DNA of 64,000 bases from contig NC_063061.1 of the NCBI RefSeq assembly GCF_018812025.1, forward strand, positions 39,664,674-39,728,673, in the 5' to 3' direction. A program made the translations under genes and the position numbers. Each line of letters begins with the position of its first letter. Positions within the stretch are counted from its first letter, which is position 1. Shown piece by piece: positions 1-11,003 of the stretch. Origin of the DNA: Megalobrama amblycephala. Taxonomy: Eukaryota; Chordata; Actinopteri; Cypriniformes; Xenocyprididae. The notes beneath the pieces were generated by a model. That model ran no database searches. It had not been told where the DNA came from and worked only from the letters and a program-made list of their open reading frames with translations.

Positions 1-460
1 GTGCCATTGCACACAATGTTTGTACTCTAACCACCTCTGAGGATAGTGGGGGTCGCGATTCACTGGCATCGTTATTTTGGGGGTCGTGGGCGGAAAAGTT
101 TGGGAACCCCAGACCTACATAAACCCTTTAAGGTTGGTTTTATGACTGTAAATCAGTCTCTTCAAATGATATTGAGCTTTAATGATGGTATATTTTGTGT
201 CAGAAGGTGTGTAGTCTGCCCAGACGAATAATAGAAACAGGAGGCAAGAAGAAAAACCTCAGGCAAACGAAGTGGTACTCCCACGAGTCTTTATAGAGGT
301 TCGCACAATAAGCACACTCTTCACATGTCAAAGAGTGAGTATGAACAGGAAAAAAGCGCTCTGATAAACGCTGAGAATCAAAGTGGAAAAGTAACATTAT
401 TACACACTAGAACATCAGTCAGCATTAGAGCAGTCATCTCTCTGCCATTCTCTCTCATGC
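1..460. other. Unassigned flank
   Basis: I see no coding potential here beyond frames of about 60 residues. The first 130 bases resemble the tail of a dispersed repeat (a GGGAACCCCAGA-type end), but I cannot name it. The DNA then runs into the minisatellite. Confidence 0.4.
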
Positions 461-1843
461 ACACTATTAAACACTATTAACACTATTAAACACTATTAAA
501 CACTATTAACACTATTAACACTATTAAACACTATTAAACACTATTAACACTATTAAACACTATTAACACTATTAAACACTATTAAACACTATTAAACACT
601 ATTAACACTATTAAACACTATTAAACACTATTAACACTATTAAACACTATTAAACACTATTAACACTATTAAACACTATTAACACTATTAAACACTATTA
701 AACACTATTAACACTATTAAACACTATTAAACACTATTAAACACTATTAACACTATTAAACACTATTAAACACTATTAACACTATTAAACACTATTAACA
801 CTATTAAACACTATTAAACACTATTAACACTATTAAACACTATTAAACACTATTAACACTATTAAACACTATTAAACACTATTAACACTATTAAACACTA
901 TTAAACACTATTAACACTATTAAACACTATTAAACACCATTAACACTATTAAACACTATTAACACTATTAAACACTATTAACACTATTAACACTATTAAA
1001 CACTATTAACACTATTAAACACTATTAACACTATTAACACTATTAAACACTATTAACACTATTAAACACTATTAACACTATTAACACTATTAAACACTAT
1101 TAACACTATTAAACACTATTAACACTATTAAACACTATTAAACACTATTAACACTATTAAACACTATTAAACACTATTAAACACCATTAACACTATTAAA
1201 CACTATTAAACACCATTAACACTATTAAACACTATTAACACTATTAAACACTATTAAACACTATTAACACTATTAAACACTATTAACACTATTAAACACT
1301 ATTAAACACTATTAACACTATTAAACACTATTTAACACTATTAAACACTATTAAACACTATTAAACACTATTAACACTATTAAACACTATTAACACTATT
1401 AACACTATTAAACACTATTAACACTATTAAACACTATTAACACTATTAAACACTATTAAACACTATTAACACTATTAAACACTATTAACACTATTAACAC
1501 TATTAAACACTATTAACACTATTAAACACTATTAAACACTATTAACACTATTAAACACTATTAACACTATTAACACTATTAAACACTATTAACACTATTA
1601 ACACTATTAAACACTATTAACACTATTAAACACTATTAAACACTATTAAACACTATTAACACTATTAAACACTATTAAACACCATTAACACTATTAAACA
1701 CTATTTAACACTATTAAACACTATTAACACTATTAAACACTATTAAACACTATTAACACTATTAAACACTATTAACACTATTAAACACTATTAAACACTA
1801 TTAACACTATTAAACACTATTAAACACTATTAACAGTATTAAA
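461..1843. repeat. AT-rich minisatellite of 9- and 10-bp units
   Basis: About 1.38 kb is made almost only of two interchangeable units, TTAACACTA (9 bp) and TTAAACACTA (10 bp), in irregular order. Rare variants are ACCATTA in place of ACTATTA (near 936, 1184, 1213 and 1681) and an extra T (near 1331 and 1704). The array starts and ends abruptly. It is not a CRISPR array, because there are no unique spacers. The order of long and short units looks like a record of unequal crossing-over or slippage. Confidence 0.97.
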
Positions 1844-3178
1844 CATAAGTCATCTTAAAAGCACATCAACATTAACGTCATAACCAGGATTCAACATTAG
1901 GTGGCCGTTACAGTATGAGTATCGTTTAAATTTGACCGATACTGCTTATCAATACTACACTATAATTTGGTGCAAAAAGACATACTGTGAAAAGATGTTG
2001 AAAATTGCAAGTTATTTTATTACTGCTGAACTTTAGTACTGGAGCTTACAAATGCTTCTAGGCAAATAAAAAAAGGCACATGAGGCACATTTTTAATAAT
2101 AGACTATTCTGGTGTCTCTCGCTATTTTTATGTTTTATTGACTTTCTCAGGGAGCAAGTCATGAACAAAAATCAACAGGCTAAAGAACATGTACACAAAC
2201 CTTTGCTTATGGTTTAAAAATACCATAGCAAAAACTAGCCTAATGTAAATTTCAAGCATTATTAAATACTTTACATTAAATACATAATTAAAATGGACAA
2301 ATAAGTCCAGAATAAGTCGGTTTGAGTACAGAAACTGCAATCAAATGTAAAATAAAACTGCACTTTATAAATAAAATATACATTACAAATATAGTTACTG
2401 AGTCAAGAATGAGTGAATTTTCTGTCGTTTGTTGTTTAGTGTTTGTTATAGAGATGGCAGCAGGAATATTAGTGCTGTCACTTTAAGAGCTGCACAGATA
2501 ACAGCACATTTCTGTCAGTGTCAGTTCTTCAGAGTTACTGTACTCTATTCAGTCTCTGTATATGAAGTGTGAGCTTCACCTCATTTCTGAAACTTCTGTG
2601 GCCTGTTGCACAAATCTGGTTTCAGTCCAGGTAAGTTTGAGATAAGTTTGATATATTTAAATAAAAAAAAGTTTGGCATGTAAATTCTTAGGCATACTGT
2701 ATATCTTTGATTGACATGCATTGATCTAGTCAGATATTTTCATTCAGTTGTCTTCTCAATCTTTCACTGCAGCAGCAGTGTTTATTCCTGCTTTGTAAAT
2801 GTGTTTAATTTCATGATATTTTTCATAATCTCTTAATCTTCAGAAGAGATGTGAATTGAGTGGCTCTCTCATGAGAAGTGAATCGTGTGATTGGGTGTTT
2901 TCCGCACGTGTCACACTTTCAGGTTCATGCACTTCAGAGTTAATCTCAAACTCTGGATCAAACCTGAGTTCACAGAGAAAGTTTATACCAGCGTTGTGAG
3001 CCACTGAACCTGATCTAAACCAGGTTGGATTTGTCTGAATTTGTCAAATCAGAGTTTGTTCAGCTAGCTTCATGCAACAGGCCACTGAAGTGAATCGCTT
3101 TAAACAAACCTGCAAAAAGACGAGCTGCAGCTCCATGTGCAACCGCACACACAACAGCAGGAAACGCACCAGTAGTGG

Positions 3179-3180
<2 letters not shown>
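1844..3180. other. Non-coding AT-rich stretch
   Basis: No convincing gene. A consensus-like 5' splice site (CCAG followed by GTAAGT) lies on the plus strand near 2631. It follows about 150 bases with a CTTTAAGAG box near 2482, so an untranslated first exon is conceivable. No matching acceptor or reading frame was found, and I leave this as a weak possibility. Confidence 0.3.

Positions 3181-3221
<41 letters not shown>
3181..3221. repeat. Poly(T) tract
   Basis: An uninterrupted run of 41 T. It may be the A-tail of a minus-strand retroposed sequence, but the DNA below it shows no recognisable LINE or SINE body. Confidence 0.95.
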
Positions 3222-3222
<1 letters not shown>

Positions 3223-3528
3223 TCATGAGAGGTACGGTGGTTTTCCCTCTGTCTCATACTCACACCTCCCAGACAACACACCATAAGCAAAACCACACTG
3301 ACTACAATAATATCTACATGAGCATTCTGAAAGACTGTTTAACATGTAAATTTAGAAAGACTTTAACAGCCAATGACATTTACAGACTGACTTTCTACTG
3401 TTTAGTGTCAATCAACATCTAATTCAGTCAGTTTAGATCTACATATAGCTTTAGATGTTATGAATATAGTCCCTGAGCACAGGTTTGATCAGCTGGCAGT
3501 ATCAGTATCAGAAAAAAGAAAAAGTGCT

Positions 3529-4930
3529 ATTAAAGCTGCAAGCAGCGATGAAAGGGCCCTCGCACCCGACTCACCCCACCCGTTGGCCTTAGGAAAACAG
3601 TGAACAGTGGGCGACATGCATTTAAGTGAGTAAACACAGGAGAATTATAGTCATTTCAAAGTGCCACACTTCCTGCTGCCAATAGATGGCGCTTAACTAA
3701 ATATTGCCATGCAGATGTGTTCAGGTCAGGACTCTAATAAAGCGTGAAGTTTGGGGCAGATTGGACATTGTATGTTCAAGTTACAACAACCTCCTGTTTC
3801 ATGGCAAAACATTGAACTTTGTCAGGCCGCCACGAACACGCAATTTAACATCGCAAAAGCCTTTAAAATTCGACTGACCAAAATATGATGATGTCTGATT
3901 AAAGCTCTAGGAAAAGTTAGTTCACCCAAAAATGAAAATAATGTCATTAATTATGCACCCTCATGTTGTTCCACACCTGTAAGACCTTCGTTCATCTTCA
4001 GAACACAAATTAAGATGTTTTTGATGAAATCCGATGGCTCAGTGAGGCCTGAGCAATGACATTTCCTCTCTCAAGATCCATTAATGTACTAAAACATATT
4101 TAAATCACAAAATAACGACTTATATAGTGATGGCCGATTTCAAAACACTGCTTCAGGAAGCTTCGGAGCGTTATGAATCTTTTGTGTCGAATCAGTGAAT
4201 TAGAGCTCCAAAGTCACATGATTTCAGCCGTTTGACACGCGATCCGAATCATGATTCGACACAAGATCCATAACGCTCTGAAGCTTCCTGAAGCAGTGTT
4301 TTGAAATCGGCCATCACTATATAAGTCGTTATTTTGTTTTTTTGGCGCACCAAAAATATTCTCGTCACTTTATAATATTAATATTGAACCACTGTACTCA
4401 CATGACCTCATTTAAATATGTTTTTAGTACATTAATGGATCTTGAGAGAGGAAATGTCATTGCTGGCTATGCAGGCCTCACTGAGCCATCGGATTTCATC
4501 AAAAATATCTTAATTTGTGTTCTGAAGATGAATGAAGGTCTTACGGGTGTGAAACGACATGAGGGTGAGTAATTAATGACAGAATTTTCATTTTTGGGTG
4601 AACTAACCCTTTAAGTACATTTGAAAATGGCAAAATCTGCACCAATTTTGTTAAGAAAATTCAAATGATCTAATTTCGTACTTTTTTGTACGATGTGTCT
4701 ACCGAATTTCATATTTGTGCGTGAAACATTGCGCATGGGGCACACCTAATTCTAATTTGACACACCTAATTCTGAGACCCATATCAGACATAAATTTTCA
4801 ACACTTCTGAAGAAGTTGCATGAGATTTCGAGCACATTCAGGCCCTCAATGTGGTTCATTTCAGAGAAGAAGAATTATTGAGCATTTACAATAGGGTCCT
4901 TAAACCATCTGTGGTCAGGCCTTACATATT
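3529..4930. repeat. Interspersed repeat split by a palindromic element
   Basis: It begins with an AAAGCTGCAAGCAGCGATGA-type motif followed by a GGGCCCTCGCACC box. I recognise this head as one that recurs in cyprinid genomes. The body continues on the other side of the palindromic element at 3912-4612, as far as the stretch ending near 4930 (...TGGTCAGGCC). It encodes no protein. The class is not assigned, and the outer limits are by eye. Confidence 0.55.
3912..4612. mobile_element. Palindromic hAT-like MITE
   Basis: The two ends are inverted copies (GTTAGTTCACCCAAAAATGA at the left, its complement at the right). The inverted homology continues inward for hundreds of bases, so the element could fold into a long hairpin. 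A second inner inverted pair (about 4130-4200 and 4250-4325) surrounds a short loop. No transposase frame exists, so it would depend on an enzyme from elsewhere. I could not find a clean 8-bp target duplication, so the hAT label rests on recalled family resemblance. Confidence 0.7.
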
Positions 4931-5289
4931 ACTACACCACTAGAAACGATCCTCTGGACAGAAGGGGCCTCCCCTTGTGCTCTAAAAGAGCTCCACCATC
5001 ACACCACACACACATTAAGGTCAGAAATTAACGAACTTGGGGCAAAAATGCCACAGAAATAAATAAAATGCAACATTTGTTGCTCTATATGTCATGTGCG
5101 TGCCAGTGGATTCTCTCTCTGCCTCGTCTCTCAGTATTGTTACACTGTATGAGTTCTTGTTTGTAATGTTTATAATAACCTAAAGAGTGCTGATTCATCA
5201 TCTTCAATATATACTGAAATATAAAGAAAACATGAATCAGCTGATCATCAGAGCTGCAGTATATGATCTCAAAACATTATCTTACATTT

Positions 5290-5370
5290 AATTCAATATA
5301 GGGGTGGGGGTTTCCCAGACAGGGTTTAAATTAAGCCAGGATAGGCCTTAATCTAGAATAGTTAATGTAG
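5290..5370. repeat. MITE-like fragment, copy 1
   Basis: A G-rich leader, TTTCCCAGACAGGGTTTAAA and then TTAAGCCAGGATAGGCCTTA. The inverted version occurs at 32240-32335 and a partial version at 39885-39960. It is a short non-coding dispersed repeat. Confidence 0.6.
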
Positions 5371-5410
5371 TTTCAGACATCACATCATTTCTTCTGATGT
5401 TCATGATCTC

Positions 5411-5460
5411 AGCTCATGCTTCAGATCAACACTTCACAGATCTGTGTGGATCAACAGAGA
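5411..5460 (-). pseudogene. Stray copy of the 'DPDG' exon
   Basis: On the minus strand an acceptor-like ATTCAG is followed by TCTCTGTTGATCCA, identical to the start of the exon at 40655-40716. The frame then diverges and meets a TGA. No partner exon was found upstream, where a Tc1 relic now lies. It is probably an exon remnant of the gene family clustered at 40-64 kb. Confidence 0.4.
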
Positions 5461-5595
5461 CTGAATGAAGAAACATCTGATTATCTTCAGTTTAATTATA
5501 GACAGATCAAACATCCACATACAACAATACAGCTCAGCGAGGAAAAAAATAAAGATAACTTGTTGCTAGCTGCTGTGTATGCATAAGGTTTAATT

Positions 5596-6800
5596 TACAC
5601 TGAACAAAATTACTAATGCAACACTTTTATTTTTGCCCCCATTTTTCATGAGCTGAACTCAAAGATCTATGTACACAAAAGTCTCTCCAATATTGTTCAC
5701 AAATCTGTCTAAATCTGTGTTAGTGAGCACTTCTCCATTGCCGAGATAATCCATCACCTCACAGGTGTGGCAGATCAAGATGCTGATCAGACAGCATGAT
5801 TATTGCACAGGTGTGCCTTAGGCTGGACACAATAAAAGGCCACTATAAAATCAGTTCATCACACAGCACAATGCCACAGATGTCGTGCAGTTGGCATGCT
5901 GACTGCAGGAATGTCCACCAGAGCTGTTGCCCGTGAATTCAATGTTTCTCTACCATAAGCCATCTCCAAAGGCGTTTCAGAGAATTTGGCAGTACATCCA
6001 ACCGGCCTCACAGCTGCAGACCATGTGTAACTACACCAGCCCAGGACCTCCACATCCAGCATCTTCACCTCCTCATCTTCAAGATCATCTGAGACCAGCA
6101 CTCGGACAGCTGCTGCAACAATCGGTTTGCAGAACCAAAGAATTTCTGCACAAACTGTCAGAAACCGTCTCAGGGAAGCTATTCTGCATGCTTATTGCTC
6201 GTCGCCCGGGGTCTTGACCTGACTTCAGTTCATCAACGTAATCCAATTGAGTGGGCAAATGCTCACATTCGATTGGAGAGATGTTCTCTTCACGGATGAA
6301 TCCCGGGTTTCACTGTACAGGGCAGACGGCAGATAGCGTGTATGGCGTCGTGTGGGTGAGCAGTTTGCTGATGTCAGCGTTGTGGATCGAGTGGCCCATG
6401 GTGTGATGGGGTTATGGTAAGGGCAGGTGTATGTTATGGACAACAAACACGTGCATTTTATTGATGGCATTTTGAATGCACAGAGATACTGTGACGAGAT
6501 CCTGAGGCCCATTGTTGAGCCGTTCATCACGAGCATCACCTCATGTTGCAGCATGATAATGCACGGACACATGTTGCAAAGATCTGTACACAATTCCTGG
6601 AAGCTGAAAACATTGCAGTTCTTGCATGGCCAGCATACTCACCGGACATGTCACCCACTGAGCATGTTTGGGATGCTCTGGATCGGCGTATACTACAGTG
6701 TGTTCCAGTTCCTGCCAATATCCAGCAACTTCACACAGCCATTGAAGAGGAGCGGAGCAACATTCCACTCGATGCCACAATGTGCAGCTTTTGGTTTTAA
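5596..6800 (+). mobile_element. Tc1/mariner transposon relic
   Basis: It begins with TA then CACTGAACAAAA, followed by a roughly 270-base non-coding leader and a decayed transposase. The 3' terminal inverted repeat is missing: recognisable sequence stops near 6790 and unrelated DNA follows, so the copy is 3'-truncated as well as mutated. Confidence 0.8.
5870..6795 (+). pseudogene. Tc1-type DD34E transposase, broken
   Basis: A transposase that would cut and join its own element at TA sites. Pieces in several frames show, in order, an HTH-like segment (MSTRAVAREF, near 5910), an ISAQTVRNRLREA-like segment near 6150, the first catalytic Asp in TDES (6295-6297), the second Asp in HDNAR (6555-6557) and the catalytic Glu in PTEHVWD (6660-6662). 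The second Asp and the Glu are 34 residues apart, which is typical of Tc1. All three catalytic residues survive, but stops and frameshifts near 5957, 6217 and 6420 and between 6420 and 6540 prevent any full product. The C-terminus is cut off. Old and inactive. Confidence 0.85.
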
Positions 6801-6971
6801 TTTTCAGTCGATGGACAACAAGAGAAGCTTCACTGCTTTACTAGAGATAAGAGGGGGAAAGAATTTTCAATTTGAGCCAAAATTAGTGAGGATGAAAACA
6901 TTGAAGACTTGCAGTGGCTATTCGAACTACTGTTGTATGATTGACGTGTTAAAATCATCTGATCACCTGTA

Positions 6972-8420
6972 GGGGAGAGTGGGGTGATTTGTGCCAAGGG
7001 GGAAGTAGTTCCACCAATTGTTTCTGGAAAACCATAGAAGAAATTGGTCATGTGACCACATAATTTTGAAAAGCCATCCGTTTTACTCATCCTCCAAAGA
7101 AGAGAGACACATGGCATGAGATGAAAGCACATTTTAGCTAAAAAACCTGTTTTTTCCCTTTCAAAGTAAAATTTCTATGATCAAGGTTTTTTGATTGTAG
7201 TGTCTGAACAATTATAGACAAGTTTGAAAACATGTCACACATGTTTTAGTGCTTTAGCACGCTACACAATGAGTCTATACAGTTAGCATGATGTTAGCTC
7301 TTAACTGCTGGATCATGCTAGTTTTTCAAACTTGTGGGTCCGGGGTGATTTGTGCAAGAGGGCCAGTGGCACAACTCACCCCCACGTATGATTATTTTCA
7401 ACATATTATTAATTTGTAATTGTACATTGTACTCTTACATTTTAGCAGTTAATCTATGTGACATTCTTGATTTTAGACCAAAACCCATCATGCCACACAC
7501 TTATAAAACGCACTTTCTGAAGATGAAAAGCATGAAATGGTCCAATGTTGTGCAAAAGGCATGAAAACAACTAATATTGTGTGAAAACTGAATGGAGATT
7601 ATCGAATTATCATAAGATTTGTGAGTGATTTCGAGCACAGCAGAACTCGGTCAGATAAAGGCTTATTAATAAAAGTTCCTGTCAAAAAAAATTAATTGTA
7701 TTAAAAGGGCAGCTATAAAAAAGCCAGTGTTGAGCAGCAAACAGGTATTTTCATCTTCAGAAAGATCTTTCTTCCTCCCCATTTTGCATGAAAACTGTGA
7801 CTTGCTTAATAATGTGGAACAACCTCTAAGTAGGGTTTCCATAGACCTGGCAAATTATTCTGTCTGAGATTGATACCAGTTATAAGACATGGATAAATAA
7901 ACAAACAAACATTTTCTTAGAAAAACTAAAATCTGAATGTTTATTCTACTAAAATCTTACTGATATGTCACTTGCATAATAATTTGTAACGTGGCGTATT
8001 CTTATGTTATTCTTATAATTGACAGACAGCGTTCTATGTATGTCAACAGGCATCTATTGCCAAAGCCTTTTTGCCTAAAAAGATTCACAAATCTCATATA
8101 TTGTGTATTTAAGTTTTTTGTGTTTTCCCAAAAACTACAAAATATGACTTAGCCTATTCCAACAGTTTAATAGGGTGACAATATCTAAATAAACCTTAAA
8201 TGAGTAATTTTGTATTGAATTTGTCTTGATTTAATATAGCATACAGTTCATAACATTAAAATGTTCTGTTTTACTTCAGAAATAACTGGCACAAATTACC
8301 CCTACGTATTCTCCCCAACGGCACAACTTACCCCGCACCAGGGGCAAGTTGTGCCACGAGACCACTTTTTTTCCAAAAGCTGTATTTCTGAAACAATTTA
8401 TTTCAGATCCAAAGTTATTG
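6972..8420. repeat. Dispersed repeat with gtgcca-word ends
   Basis: The left edge (GGGGTGATTTGTGCCA near 6983) is a degenerate inverted match to the right side (complement of GGCACAACTTACCCC near 8318). Further copies of the word lie near 7341-7375 and 8340-8365. A related GGGGCAAGTTGTCACA word ends the window at 63966. The interior has no gene. It is probably a non-autonomous DNA transposon of a class I cannot name. Confidence 0.45.
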
Positions 8421-9048
8421 TTCTCAGGCATGCAACACATCCTGAAATATATGTACATTCTTAAGTTGAAGGCATTACTGCCATGGCCTCACTTTAAAGT
8501 CATTTTGAGTAAAAACTGGCACAACTATGCATTACACACACTTAAACATGCTAAGAAGATGCTACTGTTTATGCGATCACAGATATCTCGTGACGTGCAT
8601 CACAGCACATGCACTTTGAGGCAGTCTGTCTCAATCGTGGGCTAACCCTAACCCCTGAAAAAGACCAAATGTGAAAACATCCTAAAGAGTAAGAAATGCA
8701 CACTGTTGTGTGGCGGTGTACCCATCGCTCAGCATAGCAGGTACGTAACTGTACTTTGAACACTCACAGATCCCCTGCTTAGGGACGTTTGTCACTCAGT
8801 AGCGATCTTACTCATTTTAATACACTCGCCCATCTCTGCATGGGGGTTTCTGGCCACAGAATTTCCCAAATAGCTGCTCTGTCACCTTAAATAAAAATCC
8901 GGACCAGAAAAAAAAGGAATGTAAATATTTACTACACCTACATCCTTCTCCTCACAAGTGACTGCTGTGAAATTGAGCCAATTTTACCAATGGTGAGAAG
9001 TTTGGGCGTGGCGATGTGTCATATCGTTGAGGTCTTCTCTCCAGATTA
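8421..9048. other. Unassigned stretch
   Basis: No gene, RNA or repeat that I can support. Only short frames occur. Confidence 0.4.
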
Positions 9049-9195
9049 GTGAGTTTTATTGGAGGGTGTTTGATTTTAGCTTTTGTCTGCAGGAAAATCA
9101 AGCCTTACCATGAACAAGTTTCTCTAAGTCTTGACTATAAAGCATCTAATTCTTACAACATTTTTGACGATCTGCTTGTCATTCTGCAGTGTATT
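9049..9195 (-). pseudogene. L2-like LINE reverse-transcriptase tail fragment
   Basis: The sequence matches the 43640-43760 part of the L2-like relic described below (shared words ATGAACAA.TTTCTCTAA.TCTTGACT and GCATCTAATTCTT). On the minus strand it encodes pieces of the C-terminal RT region. It is short and broken, and flanking LINE sequence is not recognisable. Confidence 0.55.
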
Positions 9196-9554
9196 ATCAC
9201 AGTAATTTGTTCATTTGCACATTCATCTGATTTGATAAACATACATATGCACCGGTACTTTTAAAACATAAATCTTTGTTTTATTGTTTATCGCCCATTG
9301 ATTACTAAAGTGTTATAAACTTAAAATTTCTCATTATACTCATATTTGTCATTAATGTTAATAAAACAAGATGTTAAATAAATGTATACATGGTAAATAA
9401 ACCTACTGTGTCTGAAAAATATTTAATTTGTATCTCTGTAGTATTTGTTGTATTTGTAAATTTCTTTGGTAATTAGTAATTATGCCCTTTATTGGACACT
9501 GTGAAATTTTTGTTCTTGAAGTTTAAGTGTGCTTGGAAAACCGCAACATCACCA

Positions 9555-9592
9555 AAAAAAAAAAAAAAAGAGAGAGAGAGAGAGACTGAAAG
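9555..9592. repeat. Poly(A)/(GA)n microsatellite
   Basis: About 15 A followed by a short (GA)n run. The surrounding 9196-9982 is otherwise unassigned AT-rich DNA. Confidence 0.85.
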
Positions 9593-9982
9593 AGAAATTT
9601 ATATAATGTGTATAGGCATCTGCATCGGTATTGGCAAGTACCAGAAAAAAAGTATCAGTACTCATATTCGGTTCTTAAAAATGGTATCGATGCACCCCTA
9701 ATTGCAAATGTTAAGTCTATTGTAATCTAAATATAAACATGCCGTTTTTGCAACCCTAGATGATCAAATCTACAATCAGATAACAGAAATGCAGAGAGGT
9801 AATGAGAAAAGACCCTGACAGATATGAAGAGTTATGGGAAAGGGATATTAAAAAGAGCAGAAATCAGAAAAGATAAACAAAAGAAAACGCTACTATCTTT
9901 GACAAAATCCTTTGTTTTTCTCTACAGTAACCTATTGTTAAGGTTACATCATTAACATTGCGTCCTTACCAACACAAGCTGA

Positions 9983-10709
9983 TGTAACCCGTGCGGCTCG
10001 CTTGTGCCCAGCGTGATGTGCGGCTAGCGACACCGGGTATTAAAACTTGGTCTGCGTTGTGTTACGTTGTGTGGATGTAGAAATCAGACACGGGACAGCA
10101 GGCAGCCGATTCACTGGATCTTTTTACTGAATCAATAGAGAAAAAAAATAAGCAGCCTCAGTTCGAGTGGCCCTTATAACACTCTCTTCCATCGAATCAC
10201 AGTTCAAAAGGGCGGAAGAAAACATGAACATAAGAAAAATATATAGAAAACATACCTGAATCAATAGAGAAAAAAAAATAAGCAGCCTCAGTTCGAGTGG
10301 CCCTTATAACACTCTATAAAACAAATATGGTGCGCCTCCATTACCATGTGCTTGTTTCACATAAAAGACAGAAATATACCTCAAAGAATGTAAAATAACA
10401 AAAATAATCCCAAGGATAAATAAAACAGTACTTTACACATAAGTTTGGGTGGAAATACAAATATAAAAGATATAATTAACATAAGGATTAAATAAAATTA
10501 ACAGGATGACAAAAGAAACCTACCTCTTCCATCGAATCACAGTTCAAAAGGGAAGAGGAGGAGACAGGACAGGAAATTAGGTCATACTGTGACCACGCAA
10601 CACTTAAAGGAGCAGCGCACCTTTAGATCAGGTATCATAATATGTACAATAGAACAATTTTGTGTGAATTATAACAATATTTAGCTGTATACTTTGTATA
10701 CCTGTTACA
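9983..10709 (-). repeat. 3' LTR of the young gypsy element
   Basis: Starts TGTAAC and ends GTTACA, so its termini are inverted repeats. It contains, in transcription order, segment P (10552-10524), a 210-bp GT...AG interval (10523-10314), segment Q (10313-10256), a 43-bp linker that starts GTATGT, then P and Q again but directly joined (10212-10184 and 10183-10127). See the first finding. Confidence 0.95.
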
Positions 10710-10722
10710 CTCACCCCCAGAA
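10710..10722 (-). other. Polypurine tract
   Basis: Read on the minus strand, TTCTGGGGGTGAG lies directly against the TGTAAC start of the 3' LTR. That is where plus-strand DNA synthesis of an LTR element is primed. Confidence 0.75.
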
Positions 10723-11003
10723 TTTACACAAAATTCCAGAGTATAACAAAAACAAGAGCACAGGTCGTGAGAATGACATGGTCTACACTCCAGAAAAAAA
10801 ACAGTGAAGACTATCAACATGAAAAGTTACCCAACTAAGGGATACAAACATGTAAGAAGTTGGCCAAACCACTACACATGTTGTAGGCATATTAAAGTGC
10901 CTTTTACACTTTGAAAAACTCAGACCTTTTGCTTAAACAGTATACACATGAGAACATACAATACATTACACTCAGTAGTATCAAAGAGCAATGCTATACA
11001 GAT
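10723..11003. other. 3' untranslated part of the young gypsy element
   Basis: No reading frame. It lies between the pol stop and the polypurine tract. Confidence 0.6.

Noticed and set aside
461..1843. Possible CRISPR-like array
   Set aside because: There are no unique spacers between repeats, and the sequence is a simple minisatellite in a eukaryotic genome.
2610..2640. Consensus-like 5' splice site on the plus strand as proof of a gene
   Set aside because: No acceptor, reading frame or partner exon could be found downstream.
3044..3422. Frames of 60-116 residues across the poly(T) tract
   Set aside because: They consist of the homopolymer translated as Phe or Lys with unrelated flanks.
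8690..8770. tRNA-like stretch
   Set aside because: It cannot be folded by eye into a cloverleaf and lacks B-box agreement.
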